A DNA stretch of 64,000 bases from Amoeboaphelidium protococcarum (Eukaryota > Aphelidiomycota > Aphelidea), in the NCBI GenBank assembly GCA_023515745.1, contig JALECJ010000256.1, forward strand, positions 2,604,001 through 2,668,000, written 5' to 3'. The notes below the pieces were generated by a model that was not told the origin of the DNA, searched no databases, and worked only from the letters and a program-made list of their open reading frames with translations. A program made the position numbers and the translations under genes. Positions 44,199 to 56,253 of the stretch are shown piece after piece; positions within the stretch are counted from its first letter, which is position 1; every line of letters begins with the position of its first letter.

Positions 44199-46253
44199 TC
44201 ATAGTTTAATTGAAAGTAAACGCCGGATAACATCCTCCATTGTCAATCTAAAGTTCATGTCTGAGGACCAGCACGATTCGCAGATATTACACAACAGGCC
44301 CCAGTTGCGATCAGACATTCTCAAATTCAGTATGGAGTCTGGAAATAGAGGCCGCTAACCACGCTACACAACGTGACGTATATCATCTCTCGTCAGACCA
44401 TCATAAGCTTTACCGCGACATATAATCTCATAGCAGGATATTCCATAAGCGTATGAATCGCGAGAGTGTAAAGGTGCCTGCACCGGTACCATATCCGCGT
44501 TAGGATTAGTCTTCAAGATTTTTTTATATTCAAAAAAGGCTTTAACATACTCTGGTGCAGCATACGCCATTGACAAGCCGGCAATTTGAGACTTCTTCAT
44601 CGCTTTTACACCCATTCTATCATCAGACGTGATGGTGGAGATACTGAAATCAGCCAAGAGGCAGATCAGCGAGTTATTAGGCATCAAATCAAGCAGAATA
44701 TTCTCAGGCTTCAAATCATTATGTGAAATCTTCTTTGAGTGCAAATGACTAACTGCAGAGGCAATATCCAAAAGAACAGCCCGCATAAAATACATGTTCC
44801 AATCTTGATCTGACAACTTAATTTCAGCACCAGTTTTATTGATAAGATCTTTCAAACTACCAAATTTATAATAAGGCATTAGAATGCATTTTGGAGAGTG
44901 GGAGAAGCCTAGGAGTTTGACAAAATTCTGATGATTAGCCAGATCGCTCATTATGGCCAGTTCTTGATTAAAGATATCATCTTGCTGCATCAGATCACTT
45001 TCCTGGATCACCTTAGCCACAACTCCCCATCTACACTGAGATTACAGCGCTGCATTTTGCGGAGATAATTCAGCCATATAAATTGTAGAAGTTCCACCTT
45101 TGGCGACGACATTACCAAGTTGATAATCTAATCCTTTAGTCATCAAGCGATCTGCCGGGATAGCAAACGGCATAGCCGAGTTTATCACAGTCTCCTCGTC
45201 ATCTCTAAACGTTGTTTGATAGCCAGATAGGATATTTGACATAATGGTAAACTATGACATATCATTAGTAAAATCGTTAGTATTAAAGATTGGATTTACA
45301 GAGCGTGTGTTTGTATGATCACCACCGACAATAGACGAATCGGGCAGATTCCCAAACATGAAACGGCTAGTCATTCCTTTAGCTTTGCGGATCTCTAACG
45401 AAGTTTTCGGGGCATCGCTCAGATCTACGGCGATCGGTTTCTGGGCCATCGCTGTCACCGCTTAGCCATTGGGACTTTTATAGAATTGCGTTGATGCCTA
45501 ACTTTGACTTTTCTCTGACGGTATATCGCTACTTCCGCCACCTCCTCCTCCTCCGCCATCGATAGAGTGAGTTGATGTGTACACCTGCTGAAGCGAGCTA
45601 TTCTTTGCATTCTTAGGCTTAAGCGTTCCATTATTAGAACCCATTCGCGGCGGAGGCACAGGCATGTCCGGTCCTCCAACTATACTATTAGCAGATATTA
45701 CTTCACGACCAGCGGAATGCTAGCTCGATTTCTTTGACTGTGCCAAATTGCCATCAGATTGCTTAAATTTCTACGATTTTGTAATTTACTACAACTATTA
45801 CTACTGTTATTATTATTACTGCTCAGAAAACTGAGGACCAACTAGCAACTTCTAATAACTATTTCCCAGTGCTTTACTGATCGATAGCGCGTCCGGCATT
45901 TACTGTTTCATCTGAGGCAACGGATGTTTCATCGGTTGTTAAGCACCGGATTACTACTGATTAAGCCCTCCACTCCCATTTGATTATTAATCGTCTGAAT
46001 GATTGAGGGATGCATGAGACTTTAATATTTTTCCGACATTACTTTTACCACCCTATTGCTATAAATCTTTCATCCCGGATTAAGAACCATTGTTCACTTA
46101 GGACTGTGTTCGAGCTTATGTCGCTCTTCCAATTCGCTTAAATTTATACAGACATGCAAGCACGACGACAACGATAATCACCACGACAGCGATCGAAGTA
46201 ATTATAATATTAGTGGTGTTGCTCTCATTTTAATTTGATGGAGTAGAACTCAT
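44199..46253 (-). CDS. Membrane-anchored protein kinase, TKL-like, with atypical HND and DFS motifs
   Basis: 684 residues, intronless. A short Asn/Thr-rich N-terminus (residues 1-16) precedes one strong transmembrane segment (about 17-36: IIITSIAVVVIIVVVVLACL) and a basic stop-transfer, so type III or I topology. Residues 40-400 are Gln/Ser/Gly-rich and likely disordered. The kinase domain fills 410-680: glycine loop VVAKGGTSTIYMAEL, VVAKVI (ATP Lys), ISHNDLKPENIL (HND for HRD), LLADFSIST (DFS for DFG), YAAPEY, and a C-lobe with CW...F RLTMEDV. The Arg of HRD is missing, so activation-loop control differs; catalytic Asp is present. Confidence 0.82.
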
Positions 46254-46577
46254 ATTCTTTGAGATATCAGCTCAAATAAACTAAATTAAGTGCCAGTAAA
46301 CGCTATCAGCTAAGTCAGTACTTGTTTCAGATTTAAAATCAAAATGTCCTCAAGAAACAAAAGACCTCCTTGACGACAGTCAATTTATAAGTTGCTTGAG
46401 ATTGAAAATGTCTGAACAATCAATTAGGCAATAAATCATAAGAGATACCAGTAATGATCGGGTGAATCTACATAAACAGAAAAAAAGGCGTATTCACAGT
46501 CAACTAGAATTATGAGCCAAAGAACGTACACCAAAGAACGGACACGAGAAGATTTACGAAATATAATGCAATTTTCA
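46254..46577. other. Intergenic region
   Basis: 324 bp between RGP1 and the kinase gene, same strand. A tandem CCAAAGAACG pair lies near 46517-46540. No gene. Confidence 0.4.
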
Positions 46578-48773
46578 TCATTAATCATCTTTATTGTCGG
46601 GCAACATAATAAAAGTCTAGGATGCCGGATATATTGAAGAAGTCTCGTAATCAGCCGGGAGTATCTATATGGGAACGAAGCAATTAAACCGGTCCACGTC
46701 GACAATTTTGGGAGCCAGTTGAAGTGGATCCATAACAGTTTTATGACTTACCTCACACTGACCATCATCTTTATGCTCAGCAACAAATGCATCATGAGAA
46801 TATGAACTGCTTTCAAATTCACACGCGCCAGATAGAGCCTGAAATTCAAATCGAATCCGCCACGCCAGATCGAGATTAGCCATGGAGAAATCTCCAGTGA
46901 CACTTGAAGGAATATTTAACCTGCAGCTGAGAGATGAAACTTGATAGCATTCTTTAAACACGCTAGAATGAGTATCGACCAAATCCTAAGTTTTGGATAG
47001 TTTACGCACACTAACAACAGATTCCAGGTGGATTCCAACAGCAAAGCATTTGATATTACAGTCAGAGAAATCCAGATTAATTAATATGGACCCGCCAATA
47101 ATTTGAGTCTTCCTATTGAGAGTCATTTGACAAACATGTACCCCTTCTCTCTAAATATCAAACTGAAATGCTTGCGTCTATTGCTACAAAAGTGCAGCAA
47201 CTTATAGCAGAGACTTTCCAGCTTTGTGCCGCGATTCGCTTGACCTTCTCCGAGCATTAGAAGTCTAATTACCACCTGAATCTTTTGGTAACACATTCTA
47301 ACTCTAAGAGTGGCGGGAATAACTACCATCACTCTCACGTCTCTGCTATAAATATTCTTCAATATCGACATCCTGGTTAACAAATTAAATCCGGTCTTTT
47401 GACATGATCAGTGGAGATGTCCATTGCATTTTATCTGCGGAATTCAGGCAGCTATTCTAAACGCGCACAGGCATCTTAATCAGGTACGGTTGTTCATCAA
47501 ACTATCGCTAAATTCCAAAAATCATCATGTACTTTATTCTCATCTTTGAACATATGAATGAGGGAGGCAGGTGTTAAGGTAGTTTGAACTAACATTTATA
47601 CTGCTTACTATCAATTCTAGATTCTGAACATCGAAGTCTGAGATTACTGAATACAACCACAGGCGGGCATAACACAACAGGTATGGCGTTTTCTTTAATC
47701 AATGCATTGTACACTTCAGCAACAAAAGATCCGGCACCAGCAGATGCAGTTTTTAACATCTTCCTCCTCTTTTCTATTTAATCATTCGAAAGTAAATTGT
47801 CTTTTTGAGTGATGTATCCCACAAACTGAATGAATCCACAGTTGAGATCAAGTTGCTCAACCACCTCTGCAGATGGTATGTACTCAGTTTCCGGAGATTA
47901 TAACATTTTAAATTCACCTCCATTAGCCTGATTAAACATATAAGGACTAACAATATCACTAATAGAAGGTTTTGAGTTGATAGTGGATACAGAAGTGACA
48001 CTAGGCTTACTTGAAGTGGCAGATTTAATACTAACACTCTAGGGCGGTTACTTGAGAGATTGCTGATCTGACTTGCCTAACTATGGCTGCGTCTCAATTT
48101 TTAAAACTTCTTACTATGCTTCAAAATTGGTACCGTCCACTTCACTTAGAGCGGAAACGTTTTAAATTTACACCACACTCTAACTGTCTTCATCTTATGG
48201 CTTGTTATAAGCTTAGCTAAACGGCCAGTACCAGTAAGATTATTAATGCTGACTATTTGAGCTAGTGGAAGACTTGGATTCGAGCCTCTACTTAATCTAA
48301 CTCGCTTTCACAACAAATCCAGCAGGTTCCAACTCTTATTATTAGACATCAGGCTACTATTTACTGTGATGACTACTAGCAGATGTCGCGTTAGATACTG
48401 AAGCACTCTCAGACTATTCTTGTTATGCTTATTACTACTACCACGCCTATAAATTTACAACTTGTGGCACCCGCACACTCTAAGGTACTTAAAATGAGCC
48501 AACACTAGTTCTTTAATTCTAAATCTATGTGTTATCCACCGATACTGCTGCAGAATTGTCATCATTGTTTTGATCACCTTGTTGGGAATTATTATTAGAA
48601 TACAAGGAAGAGTTAGATTGAGTGGTAGACTGAGCCAGAGACACTGACTATTATAAAAGGGCCGCAGTGGAATCAGCTGTACAGCTCAACTACAAAGATA
48701 AACTAGCATCCAACTACTCACCAGCATAAGCCACAGCATAATTATCCAATTAACAATTCACAACCAAAGGCAT
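46578..48773 (-). CDS. RGP1: RGP1 homologue, Rab6-type GEF subunit
   Basis: 731 residues, intronless. RGP1 with RIC1 activates Ypt6/Rab6 at the Golgi. The arrestin-like fold has characteristic pieces: MPLVVNCQLDNYAVAYAGEQ at the N-terminus, then after a 270-residue Ser/Gln-rich insert the block VCPPVVVFSNLRLR-like, YKCQFKLPQHLPPSF, YMMIFGIQRQFDEQPYL, MPVRVQNS and DKMQWTSP; the C-terminal part has ILINLDFSDCNIKCFAVGIHLE and CRLNIPSSVTGDFSM. The insert is mostly TAR-coded Gln. Length is above the human protein because of inserts. It ends GAT TAA TGA. Confidence 0.88.
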
Positions 48774-49026
48774 TCTTAAACTAAACAACCGTACTTTAAT
48801 ATAGAACTGCACTACCTATTGTTCTACAGTTGATATACTCAAATACTCAATCTGAACAAGAGAGAAAAGACGAGAGGGAACGATTGAAACAAAGGACGAG
48901 CGATGATGACTGACGAAGGAAACTCTCAGCAAGGCGATCTCTAACTTATGAATTAACACCCAAGCAATCAGGCATTACATTAGCCAATCACTTTAGAATA
49001 TTTCACGTAAATACAGTTTTGATAAA
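48774..49026. other. Divergent intergenic region
   Basis: Shared promoter region of RGP1 and the HAD phosphatase. No gene seen. Confidence 0.4.
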
Positions 49027-49740
49027 ATGACTGGCGATTTGCAGATCAAGTATTGTATATTTGATATGGATGGACTCTTGTTGAATACAGAGCATATTTA
49101 TTCTATGGTCACCATTGAGATTCTATCAAGATATGGGAGGTAATATTCGTGGACTCTAAAAAGTAAGCTGATGGGTTTGCGATAGTAGGAAGCTGCGGAA
49201 TTGATGATTAGAGAGCTGGAGTTGGAGGGAGTACTGACGCCAGAGGATTATCTGATGGAGCGAAATGCCAAGCACGCTGAACTGTTTCCCAGTGCCAAAC
49301 CTATGCCTGGTGTCGAGAAACTGATTCGCCACTTGAAAGCCAACGGAATCCCGATCGCCGTCGCCACGTCTAGTCATTTGGACGCGTTCAAATTGAAGAC
49401 AAGCTCTGCAGAAAATCAGCGCCTCTTCTCTCTCTTTGACACTATAGTGACTGGATGCGATCCTGAGGTGCTGCAGGGGAAGCCTCATCCTGATATATTT
49501 CTAGTCGCTGCTCGTCGATTTGGTGTCACGTCACCTGATGATTACAAGCACTGTCTCGTCTTTGAAGATGCACCTAATGGTGTTCTGGCCGGATTAAGAG
49601 CCAAGATGAATGTTGTGTGGGTTCCTGATTAATAACTTGACCACAGCGAGTACAAGTAGTGTGTAGATGGTGTGTGTGCTATTTTGAGTTCACTGGAAGA
49701 TTTGGATTTGTAGCGGTTTGGTTTGCCCCAGTATGATTGA
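49027..49740 (+). CDS. PUDP: HAD-family phosphatase, pseudouridine-5'-phosphatase-like
   Basis: 237 residues, intronless. HAD motifs: I CIFDMDGLLLNTE (nucleophile Asp); II VATSSH; III and IV QGKPHPDIFLVAARRF and VFEDAPNGVLAGLRA. The cap region and MKSKLMGLR-like segment match human HDHD1/PUDP and yeast/plant glycerol-3-phosphatase relatives. Probable substrate is a small phosphorylated metabolite such as pseudouridine 5'-phosphate; the family cannot be split further by eye. The ATG at 49027 gives the standard family N-terminus. Confidence 0.88.
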
Positions 49741-50043
49741 TTCTTGAATGATTTGTCAGGTATAACCGCGATTGATTTTTCTCCGGTAATCTTGAGTACA
49801 GTATATATAATTTCTTTTAGCCTTATATGTTACCATGCGATTGTTCTAGATTTTATCTTTAATAGTTGGAATATTCTGAAATCTATGTTTTGAGTTTGAT
49901 TCAAGTTACCGATGCAGCAACGTCCAAGATATTTATAGATCACACATCTTTTGAACCAACCTTCTTTATTGTTATCTCTTTCATTCATCATCATCATATA
50001 TTGCAATATTTATTTTATACAACTTGGAATATAAAAGATTTAT
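49741..50043. other. Intergenic region
   Basis: About 300 bp AT-rich DNA with no supported gene, upstream of the first propeller-type membrane protein. A (CATT/CAT) run is at about 49982-49998. Confidence 0.4.
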
Positions 50044-51771
50044 ATGATTATGAAGACCAACCAAAGATTCAGACAAGCTCTTCTATTGGTGTGTTGTACT
50101 CAGCTTGTTTAGTGCAGTGGCTCTTACTCTATAAGCATAGAAAGCGACTATTTGTCATGTAACATTGTGACCCCATACTATATTGAGTCTTCGCTGGATT
50201 CGCTTTTCATCAATTGCAAGGGATCTTATCTATCAAATAACGATGATCTGATTGAAAGATTGTACGTATCCTCGTTTGGAACACCGGAGACTAATGTTTA
50301 CCGTGAGAAGCAGTTGTCAACTTCTGGAAGTGCACAGTATAATGTCACCTGTATGAGTCAATCGCTGAGTAGTGCAAATAGGAATGAAGTCATTTATGGC
50401 GGTACTTATAGTACGGCCATTTCAAGGTCTGTCTTCATCAACTCTGCCTTTGGATCGCTTAGTGTATCTCAGTTAACGCATAACTCTTTGATGTCGCAGT
50501 TTAACGCCAGCGCGTGTCTACATACCTCTTAAGGCTTTCTGACTCTAGGCTCCAGGACAAGCGATACATCACCATCAGTCCGAGGCCCTTACTCTTGGTT
50601 CATGGATAGTCAGTCAACGGTATCTGGGGTGTAGTATTCGGTGGCATCTCTTCCTAAGGACATGCGATTCGTCAAGGCTATCATAAACAATTTCAATCTA
50701 TTGACCATTGGGTAAAATGATACGTGCTCCTTCTTTGCCAAATGGGATATGGGAACTGGTACGTAGACGATCTTTAAGACATTTTGCAGTGATGAAAGTG
50801 ATGGTATTGTGGTGTTCAACGATTTGGTTTATGATAATTATAATCTTTACATTGTTGGTTATGCTAGAGGTCCATTCATGGAATTCAACAGCTTGCTCGA
50901 CTATGGTGTTGTATTGAAATCCGACCTCAATGGAGTTGCGTCGCTGTATTACAGGTACTCCACATACAGATCGCAGTTTGTTGCCGCTGCGATTCATCCC
51001 ACGTCTCTTGTACTGCACGTAACTGGTTGGCGTCAATTCACAACGTCTGACACTGATGTTTTGCTGGTGTAGTTCAACTCGCCTGTCCGGATCACTGCTT
51101 ATGGAAGTACTAGAATGGAGTATCCTACTGATATTGAGGTCACGTAATCGGGTCATTGTGTTATCACCGGGTATTCTTAACTGAGTTCCTATGGTGCTAC
51201 CAATGGGTTCATCCTGATTACCACTTCTTCGGGAGCGTCATACAGCTCAAGCGGGGTATATGTTACGGGCACAACAAAAACTTCTAGTACTTCAGGCCGT
51301 GGCAGTAGTAGTTCATCAAGCTCTATACTTCCATTTGTTATCATCTTCCCGATATTCATAATTATCATCGTGCTGGTTTCTGTATGTATGAGGATGAGAT
51401 TGATGTCAAGAACTGGTATGCCTATGTATACGTGCTGTGGTGTTCCAATTGGGAATCACAATATTCACAATCCTTAGGCACCCTATGCACCGTCCGCTTA
51501 TGGCCCAAATGCTGCGAACAATCCGTATAATCCCTATGCTCCACAACCTGTCCCGGCGGTTGCTGCACCTTATCCACCTGGAAATGTTTAGGCGTTCTCG
51601 CCGTATGCATCTGCTCCCTTGCAGTAATAGCCGTTGCAGTATCCACCTCAACAACAGTATCGCCCACCATTATAGCCGTAGTAATTTCAACAAGGCTATC
51701 CTGCACCACAGCCTGCTTTTGCTTCAGCTCCACCAATGGGCGAAGACTTGCCGGCATACTCGGCTATATGA
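50044..51771 (+). CDS. Type I membrane protein with propeller-like ectodomain, copy A
   Basis: 575 residues, intronless. Signal peptide (RQALLLVCCTQLVQCSG), ectodomain to about residue 415, then a Ser-rich stalk, one transmembrane helix (LPFVIIFPIFIIIIVLVSV) and a Pro/Tyr/Gln-rich cytosolic tail of about 120 residues. The ectodomain has repeats of the form LYIVGYARGP..VVLKSDLNG, LHVTGWRQF...DVLLVQFNS and CVITGYSQL...NGFILITTSSG, which resemble SBBP-type beta-propeller repeats. The tail ends GEDLPAYSAI. No named family. Neighbour copy B has the same layout, so they are tandem paralogues, probably adhesion or sensing proteins. The start picks the first of two close ATGs. Confidence 0.8.
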
Positions 51772-51993
51772 GACTTTTCAATAGCAGTGATGAATAAATT
51801 TTGATTTAGAGAAAGACATAAATACATGATTTACATCCTTACTTTTTCAATTAGTGTCTGTGAGGTTTCCCATTTATCAGCTGAAGGTGTGGTGTGATCT
51901 ATTTTTAGACAGTTTATATACGGGCCATGTGATGTACTCATATGTGGTCACTCTCTTCTCTGACGTAATACTCAGTGTAAATTCAATAAAATA

Positions 51994-53790
51994 ATGAAGC
52001 ATCAGTTATAAGTAAGTCTTCTTAGTGTATTACTTGGATAGTGGCGATATGATGTGCAATGTAATACAAACGTGCCTTTGATCGAACTCTCTGATGTTGG
52101 CGGATGCTTTGCTTTAACATCACCCCTTCTCAATGATAGTAATGGCAATGTGTACGTGGGATGTCAAATTTACAAGAAGTCGAATCTTATGCAAATCAAG
52201 TAGATATCTATGAACGAAGGTGATACTCGACGTGTATCAAGTGCGCGAATATTTGGAGACCCTCAAAGTTTTAGTTCACTGAGTTGCCTTGATTATCTTC
52301 CTGATGGTGAGACATTGATAGCAGGTGGCTCTACTCAAGGTCAATTTGGATTAACTTATAGCCCGCCTGGTCAATCTTAAACTACAAGCGGCAATTATTA
52401 CAAAACTGAGAGGCAAGGTGGAATTGGCGATGGTCCTAATTTATTCACGTACATGAAAGATACTGATATGTCTGTACAATGGCTGCCAGATTCTCCAATG
52501 GGCAAGAGCTGGATTTAAATGTCCTATTGTGTCGTTGATCGAAGCCTAAATGGGTCTGCAGCTATATTCTCTGTCGGAGCTCACCTAGCCGTGTACAACT
52601 CCCTGTAAAAGATTAGCAATGGCACAAGTAGCTACAATGGTTACATTTCTTCGTAATCAATCCTGTATAAACCATCCGTGTCATTTACTGATCCCACTAA
52701 CAGTAGTTTCTATTTGGATTTGACTCTAGTTGATGATAAGGATCTTGTATGCACAGTGGGAGTCTACAACTATAGCGGATCCGCCGTGAAATGCTTTAAT
52801 AAGAGAACTTTACAGATAGAGATGACTAAGGTATTCCTGGTTGATGATAGTGATAGTGACAGTGTTGCAAAGTCCACTATTGCAAAAGGTATCGTATTGA
52901 ATACTTTATAATATGACAAGACTGCAAAGATCCTATACGTGATGGGATCCATTAATGGCAAGTCATCGGAATTGAACGTCACTGTACCGGATGGATACTA
53001 CCGCGCTGTGATGTTTTCGATGACTCTCAACGGTACTGTATAGTGGAGCTCGACCTTTAATGATTAATCATAATCATCACCATCGTCATCGAATAGTCTC
53101 TCTTTACTAAAGCCCTTTAAAGCACCTAGGACGTCTTACTCCTCTGTATACGCGTCTTTCTATAAGCAGAGCACTGGCATGCTGTACGTGACTGGCATAT
53201 ACATTGAGAATATGCAGAATTCGGCATATCAATATGATTCTGACATATTCTACTCTGTGATAGATGCGAGAAATAGAACTGTTCTGGCTACATACTACTA
53301 CGGTCTTGAAGATTATGACTCTCCGTCCGACATCACGGTGACCGGAGATGATATAGTTATAATCAGCGGTTAGAGCGGGGTATCAGGCTTTATCCTACTG
53401 GCAAAAGACGGTGTCAAGTTGACAGTGGCTTTGGACAATGACCAAGATTCAGATTTAACCAGGCGATTGAGACAATTGGTTGCGGCAATGACTGTGATCT
53501 TTTAAAATTTGGGCATTCTACTCTTAATATTGGGCTCTAGTTATGCATTCTTCAGATACAAGTAGCGTAATTCTGGATTTAATCGTTTCCTTAGAGAGAG
53601 GAATTTCCAGCGTGGTGCTAATAACAACATTCCTCTATCACCAACCTCCTCTGGCCAAGGTGGACATGTTGTCATTATAAACTTGTCTGGTGATAACTCT
53701 AGTTAGGCACAACCGTCGGTTACAGAAGATCTGCCAAAGTATGAACGTAACGATCCAAATGATCCTAATCCACCTCCAGCTTACGGATGA
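51994..53790 (+). CDS. Type I membrane protein with propeller-like ectodomain, copy B
   Basis: 598 residues, intronless. Short signal peptide (HQLQVSLLSVLLGQW), a long ectodomain with repeats such as LYVTGIYIE...DIFYSVIDARNR and IVIISGQSGVSGFILLAKDG, one transmembrane helix (about residues 492-510: VIFQNLGILLLILGSSYAFF) and an 80-residue tail ending EDLPKYERNDPNDPNPPPAYG. The tail thus shares EDLPxY with copy A and adds a canonical PPxY, the ligand of WW domains in NEDD4-type ubiquitin ligases. Sequence identity to copy A is low, so the duplication is old. A GTAAGT...GGATAG stretch after codon 6 looks like an intron but retaining it gives a good signal peptide. Confidence 0.78.
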
Positions 53791-53869
53791 TGATTAGTTG
53801 ATTGATGTTAAGAATGCATTAGATGAACCTGAAAATTTCAATCTGACTTTAATGCTTTACAGTACTTCA

Positions 53870-55042
53870 TCATAACTTTAGTTTCCGTAATTACTCCAGA
53901 TAAGATTATATCTTTACAGAGGACTGAGACTGCTTTTCAGGAGAATTAGAATCTTCCTTACTGATCTACTCATTAAATTAAAGTAGAGAAGACACCTTGT
54001 TGTAATTGCAATTCTAATCGCGCAAAATCTCGGCTTTAATACTTTCAACATTGTCCATGGAATAAGGCAAATTTTATACCAATCTGGAGACTCGAAATGT
54101 TAGACTGTCAGAATCCGCAAAATTATCCTCCTTCTCCTAATGCCTAGACTTTATGCAGTCAATGTATTTCATAATCTCCAAGCTGAAATCTTCAGAAGAT
54201 TTTTAGAGATATTATGCCACATATGCATAAAATGGTATAAATCTACTATCACTTTAATCACCTCTTAACGTGTATATGAGCGACATAACTTAATCTGCTT
54301 CAAACTCCGACTGTTTAATACCGTTATTTAAAGGCAATTAGGAGTACATACTAACAATATACATCCATAATAAACTCAGTATAGTCTATCGCGTATCATC
54401 ACTACTCTTCAAATATGTTGACTAATATGATAAAGATACGCTAAGAGGATTACCAGGGCCTTTATTAATAAAATTATTTAAGAGTAGAATCAGTTTAATG
54501 TCAAAGAGAGAAAGTCCATTACAACCATAAAGAGATGATCTATACGACAGATGTGGAAATAGTTGACGCAAATACAAATCAACTATCCATCCATTCAGCA
54601 TCAATATTGATAGAATATCAAGACTATTACCAGCATCAATAACCATATTTCCACCTTGTAAGGCATTATATATAGCAGGACATTTTTACACTATAACTTT
54701 TGGATATTTGTCATACTTGAAAGAAGTGCAATTGTCGATACTATTATCGTCCAACTAATTATTACTATACAATTTCATAATCAAATGCAGACTAATCACG
54801 TCTCGCCAACTACTAATGGCATTATAAGCACTCTAACAACAGTCAGACAATTCCAAAGACTTTACACACAACTACAGACTAGATTCTAGATCACCTTGTT
54901 CGAATTACAATATAGACATGTTCAATAGGATAACAGAATAAGACAGCAACTTCAGCTTGATACTCATCTGCTCATTACTTTTATTCTTCACCAAATCAAA
55001 TTGCTATTTATACTACAGCAACAAATCTTTATCTACCGTCAT
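53870..55042 (-). CDS. Hypothetical protein, helical, TPR-like N-terminus
   Basis: 390 residues, intronless. Not recognised. The N-terminal part (LSYSVILLNMSILQFEQGDL with SSLQLCVKSLEL after it) has the feel of a TPR helix pair; later helices include LIYTLRGDQSD and a charged C-terminus ending LEQLRKLKL. Many TAA/TAG Gln. The frame stays open upstream of the ATG at 55042 for more than 100 codons, across the NFU1 promoter, without another ATG, so an unseen 5' exon is possible. Confidence 0.6.
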
Positions 55043-55259
55043 ACTTTCTTAAACTAAACTTTATAATTCGACTATAAACTAGGAGTTGATTAATAAACAG
55101 GGTATATTCTGCTACTGAACAAGTAGAGAAATGAGTGGACTGAACGCGCGCCGAAGAACTTTTTGGTTTAACGACCATCGCACGTTTTCTTCATCATTAT
55201 CATTGTTACTTGTCTTACCCAATATCACTCTATTTGAACGTGAAATTTTGCGTGTTAAA

Positions 55260-56153
55260 ATGCTCAGAACTGGAAATATAGTAAAATCTAGTAAATCGCT
55301 CTAATCTGTGAAATGTAGAATTACAAGGAGGACAGTATTTATCTAGTCAGTAAAGACTCCGAATGAGAATAGCTTAATCTTCAAGCCTGTTTTTAAGAAC
55401 TCTGCCAAGACTATCCTACCACAAGTTACCAATTCCTCATCTCCTAATGGTCAAGATCCCGATTCTACCACCTTATAATAATAACAATAACACGCGGTGA
55501 GTAATGCGTATGAATTCATGTCCTTGGCAGAGGCGAAGAATTGTCGTTTGGCCGCAGAGATACTCACCATCCCGTCGGTAAAGTCTATGATGATCGGTCG
55601 TGATTTCATCTCCGTGCGTGTTGATGACGAGACAATGTGGCCCATTGTGAAGCCGGACTTTTACGGCGTACTTATGAATTATTTTAAAGATGATTAAGGT
55701 GTTGGTGGTAATTAGGATAATGAAAGCATTGAGAGTCAATCCGCGGCGTAAAGTGTCTTTACTGTGGAAGATGTTCAATCGTGGTCTACGCGTAATGCTA
55801 GTGATGGCGGCGATCATTCCACTTCATCTTCATAATCAGAGCCAGATTCTGAGGTTGTAATTGCCATAAAAACACTGTTAGATACAAGAATTAGGCCATT
55901 GATACATCAGGATGGTGGTGATATCGTGTTTGATTCTTTCAATGAAGATGATGGCGTTCTCAAGGTGATTTTGAAAGGATCATGTCGTGGATGTTCCTCT
56001 TCAGTCACTACTCTCAAGGGAGGTGTTGAATCTATGCTCAAGTATTACATTCCTCAGGTGACCAGAGTAGACCAGGTTGATGATGAAGCTGACGAGGAAT
56101 TTAAAAAGTTGGAATAGAAGCTTGGCGATAATAAAGTCTCTGGTAATGAGTGA
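55260..56153 (+). CDS. NFU1: Mitochondrial iron-sulfur scaffold NFU1
   Basis: 297 residues, intronless. It hands Fe-S clusters to lipoate synthase and complex II. The N-domain shows FIQSVKTPNENSLIFKP and later LTIPSVKSMMIGRDFISV and WPIVKPDFYGVLMNYF; the C-domain has LLDTRIRPLIHQDGGDIVF and the cluster CxxC as GSCRGCSSS, then LKGGVESMLKYYIPQV. The first 25 residues are basic (SSKSLQSVKCRITRR), a mitochondrial presequence. Two Gln/Ser-rich inserts, largely TAR-coded, lengthen it compared with human NFU1. Confidence 0.95.
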
Positions 56154-56253
56154 TTATTGATTGAGATGAACTTACTAAAATGGGGATAAAAGATCTCATA
56201 GTTAATACATCTCGGTTAATATTATGTCATAATCTTAATTTATCACCAAATAA

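Noticed and set aside
51994-52040. Intron at GTAAGT...GGATAG near the start of propeller copy B
   Set aside because: At about 30 nt it is too short, and keeping it gives a good signal peptide in frame.
55013-55044. A 32-nt intron (GTATG...TGTAG) joining an upstream ATG at 55178 to the unknown gene
   Set aside because: Much shorter than all other introns, and the join puts a TGA in frame soon after.
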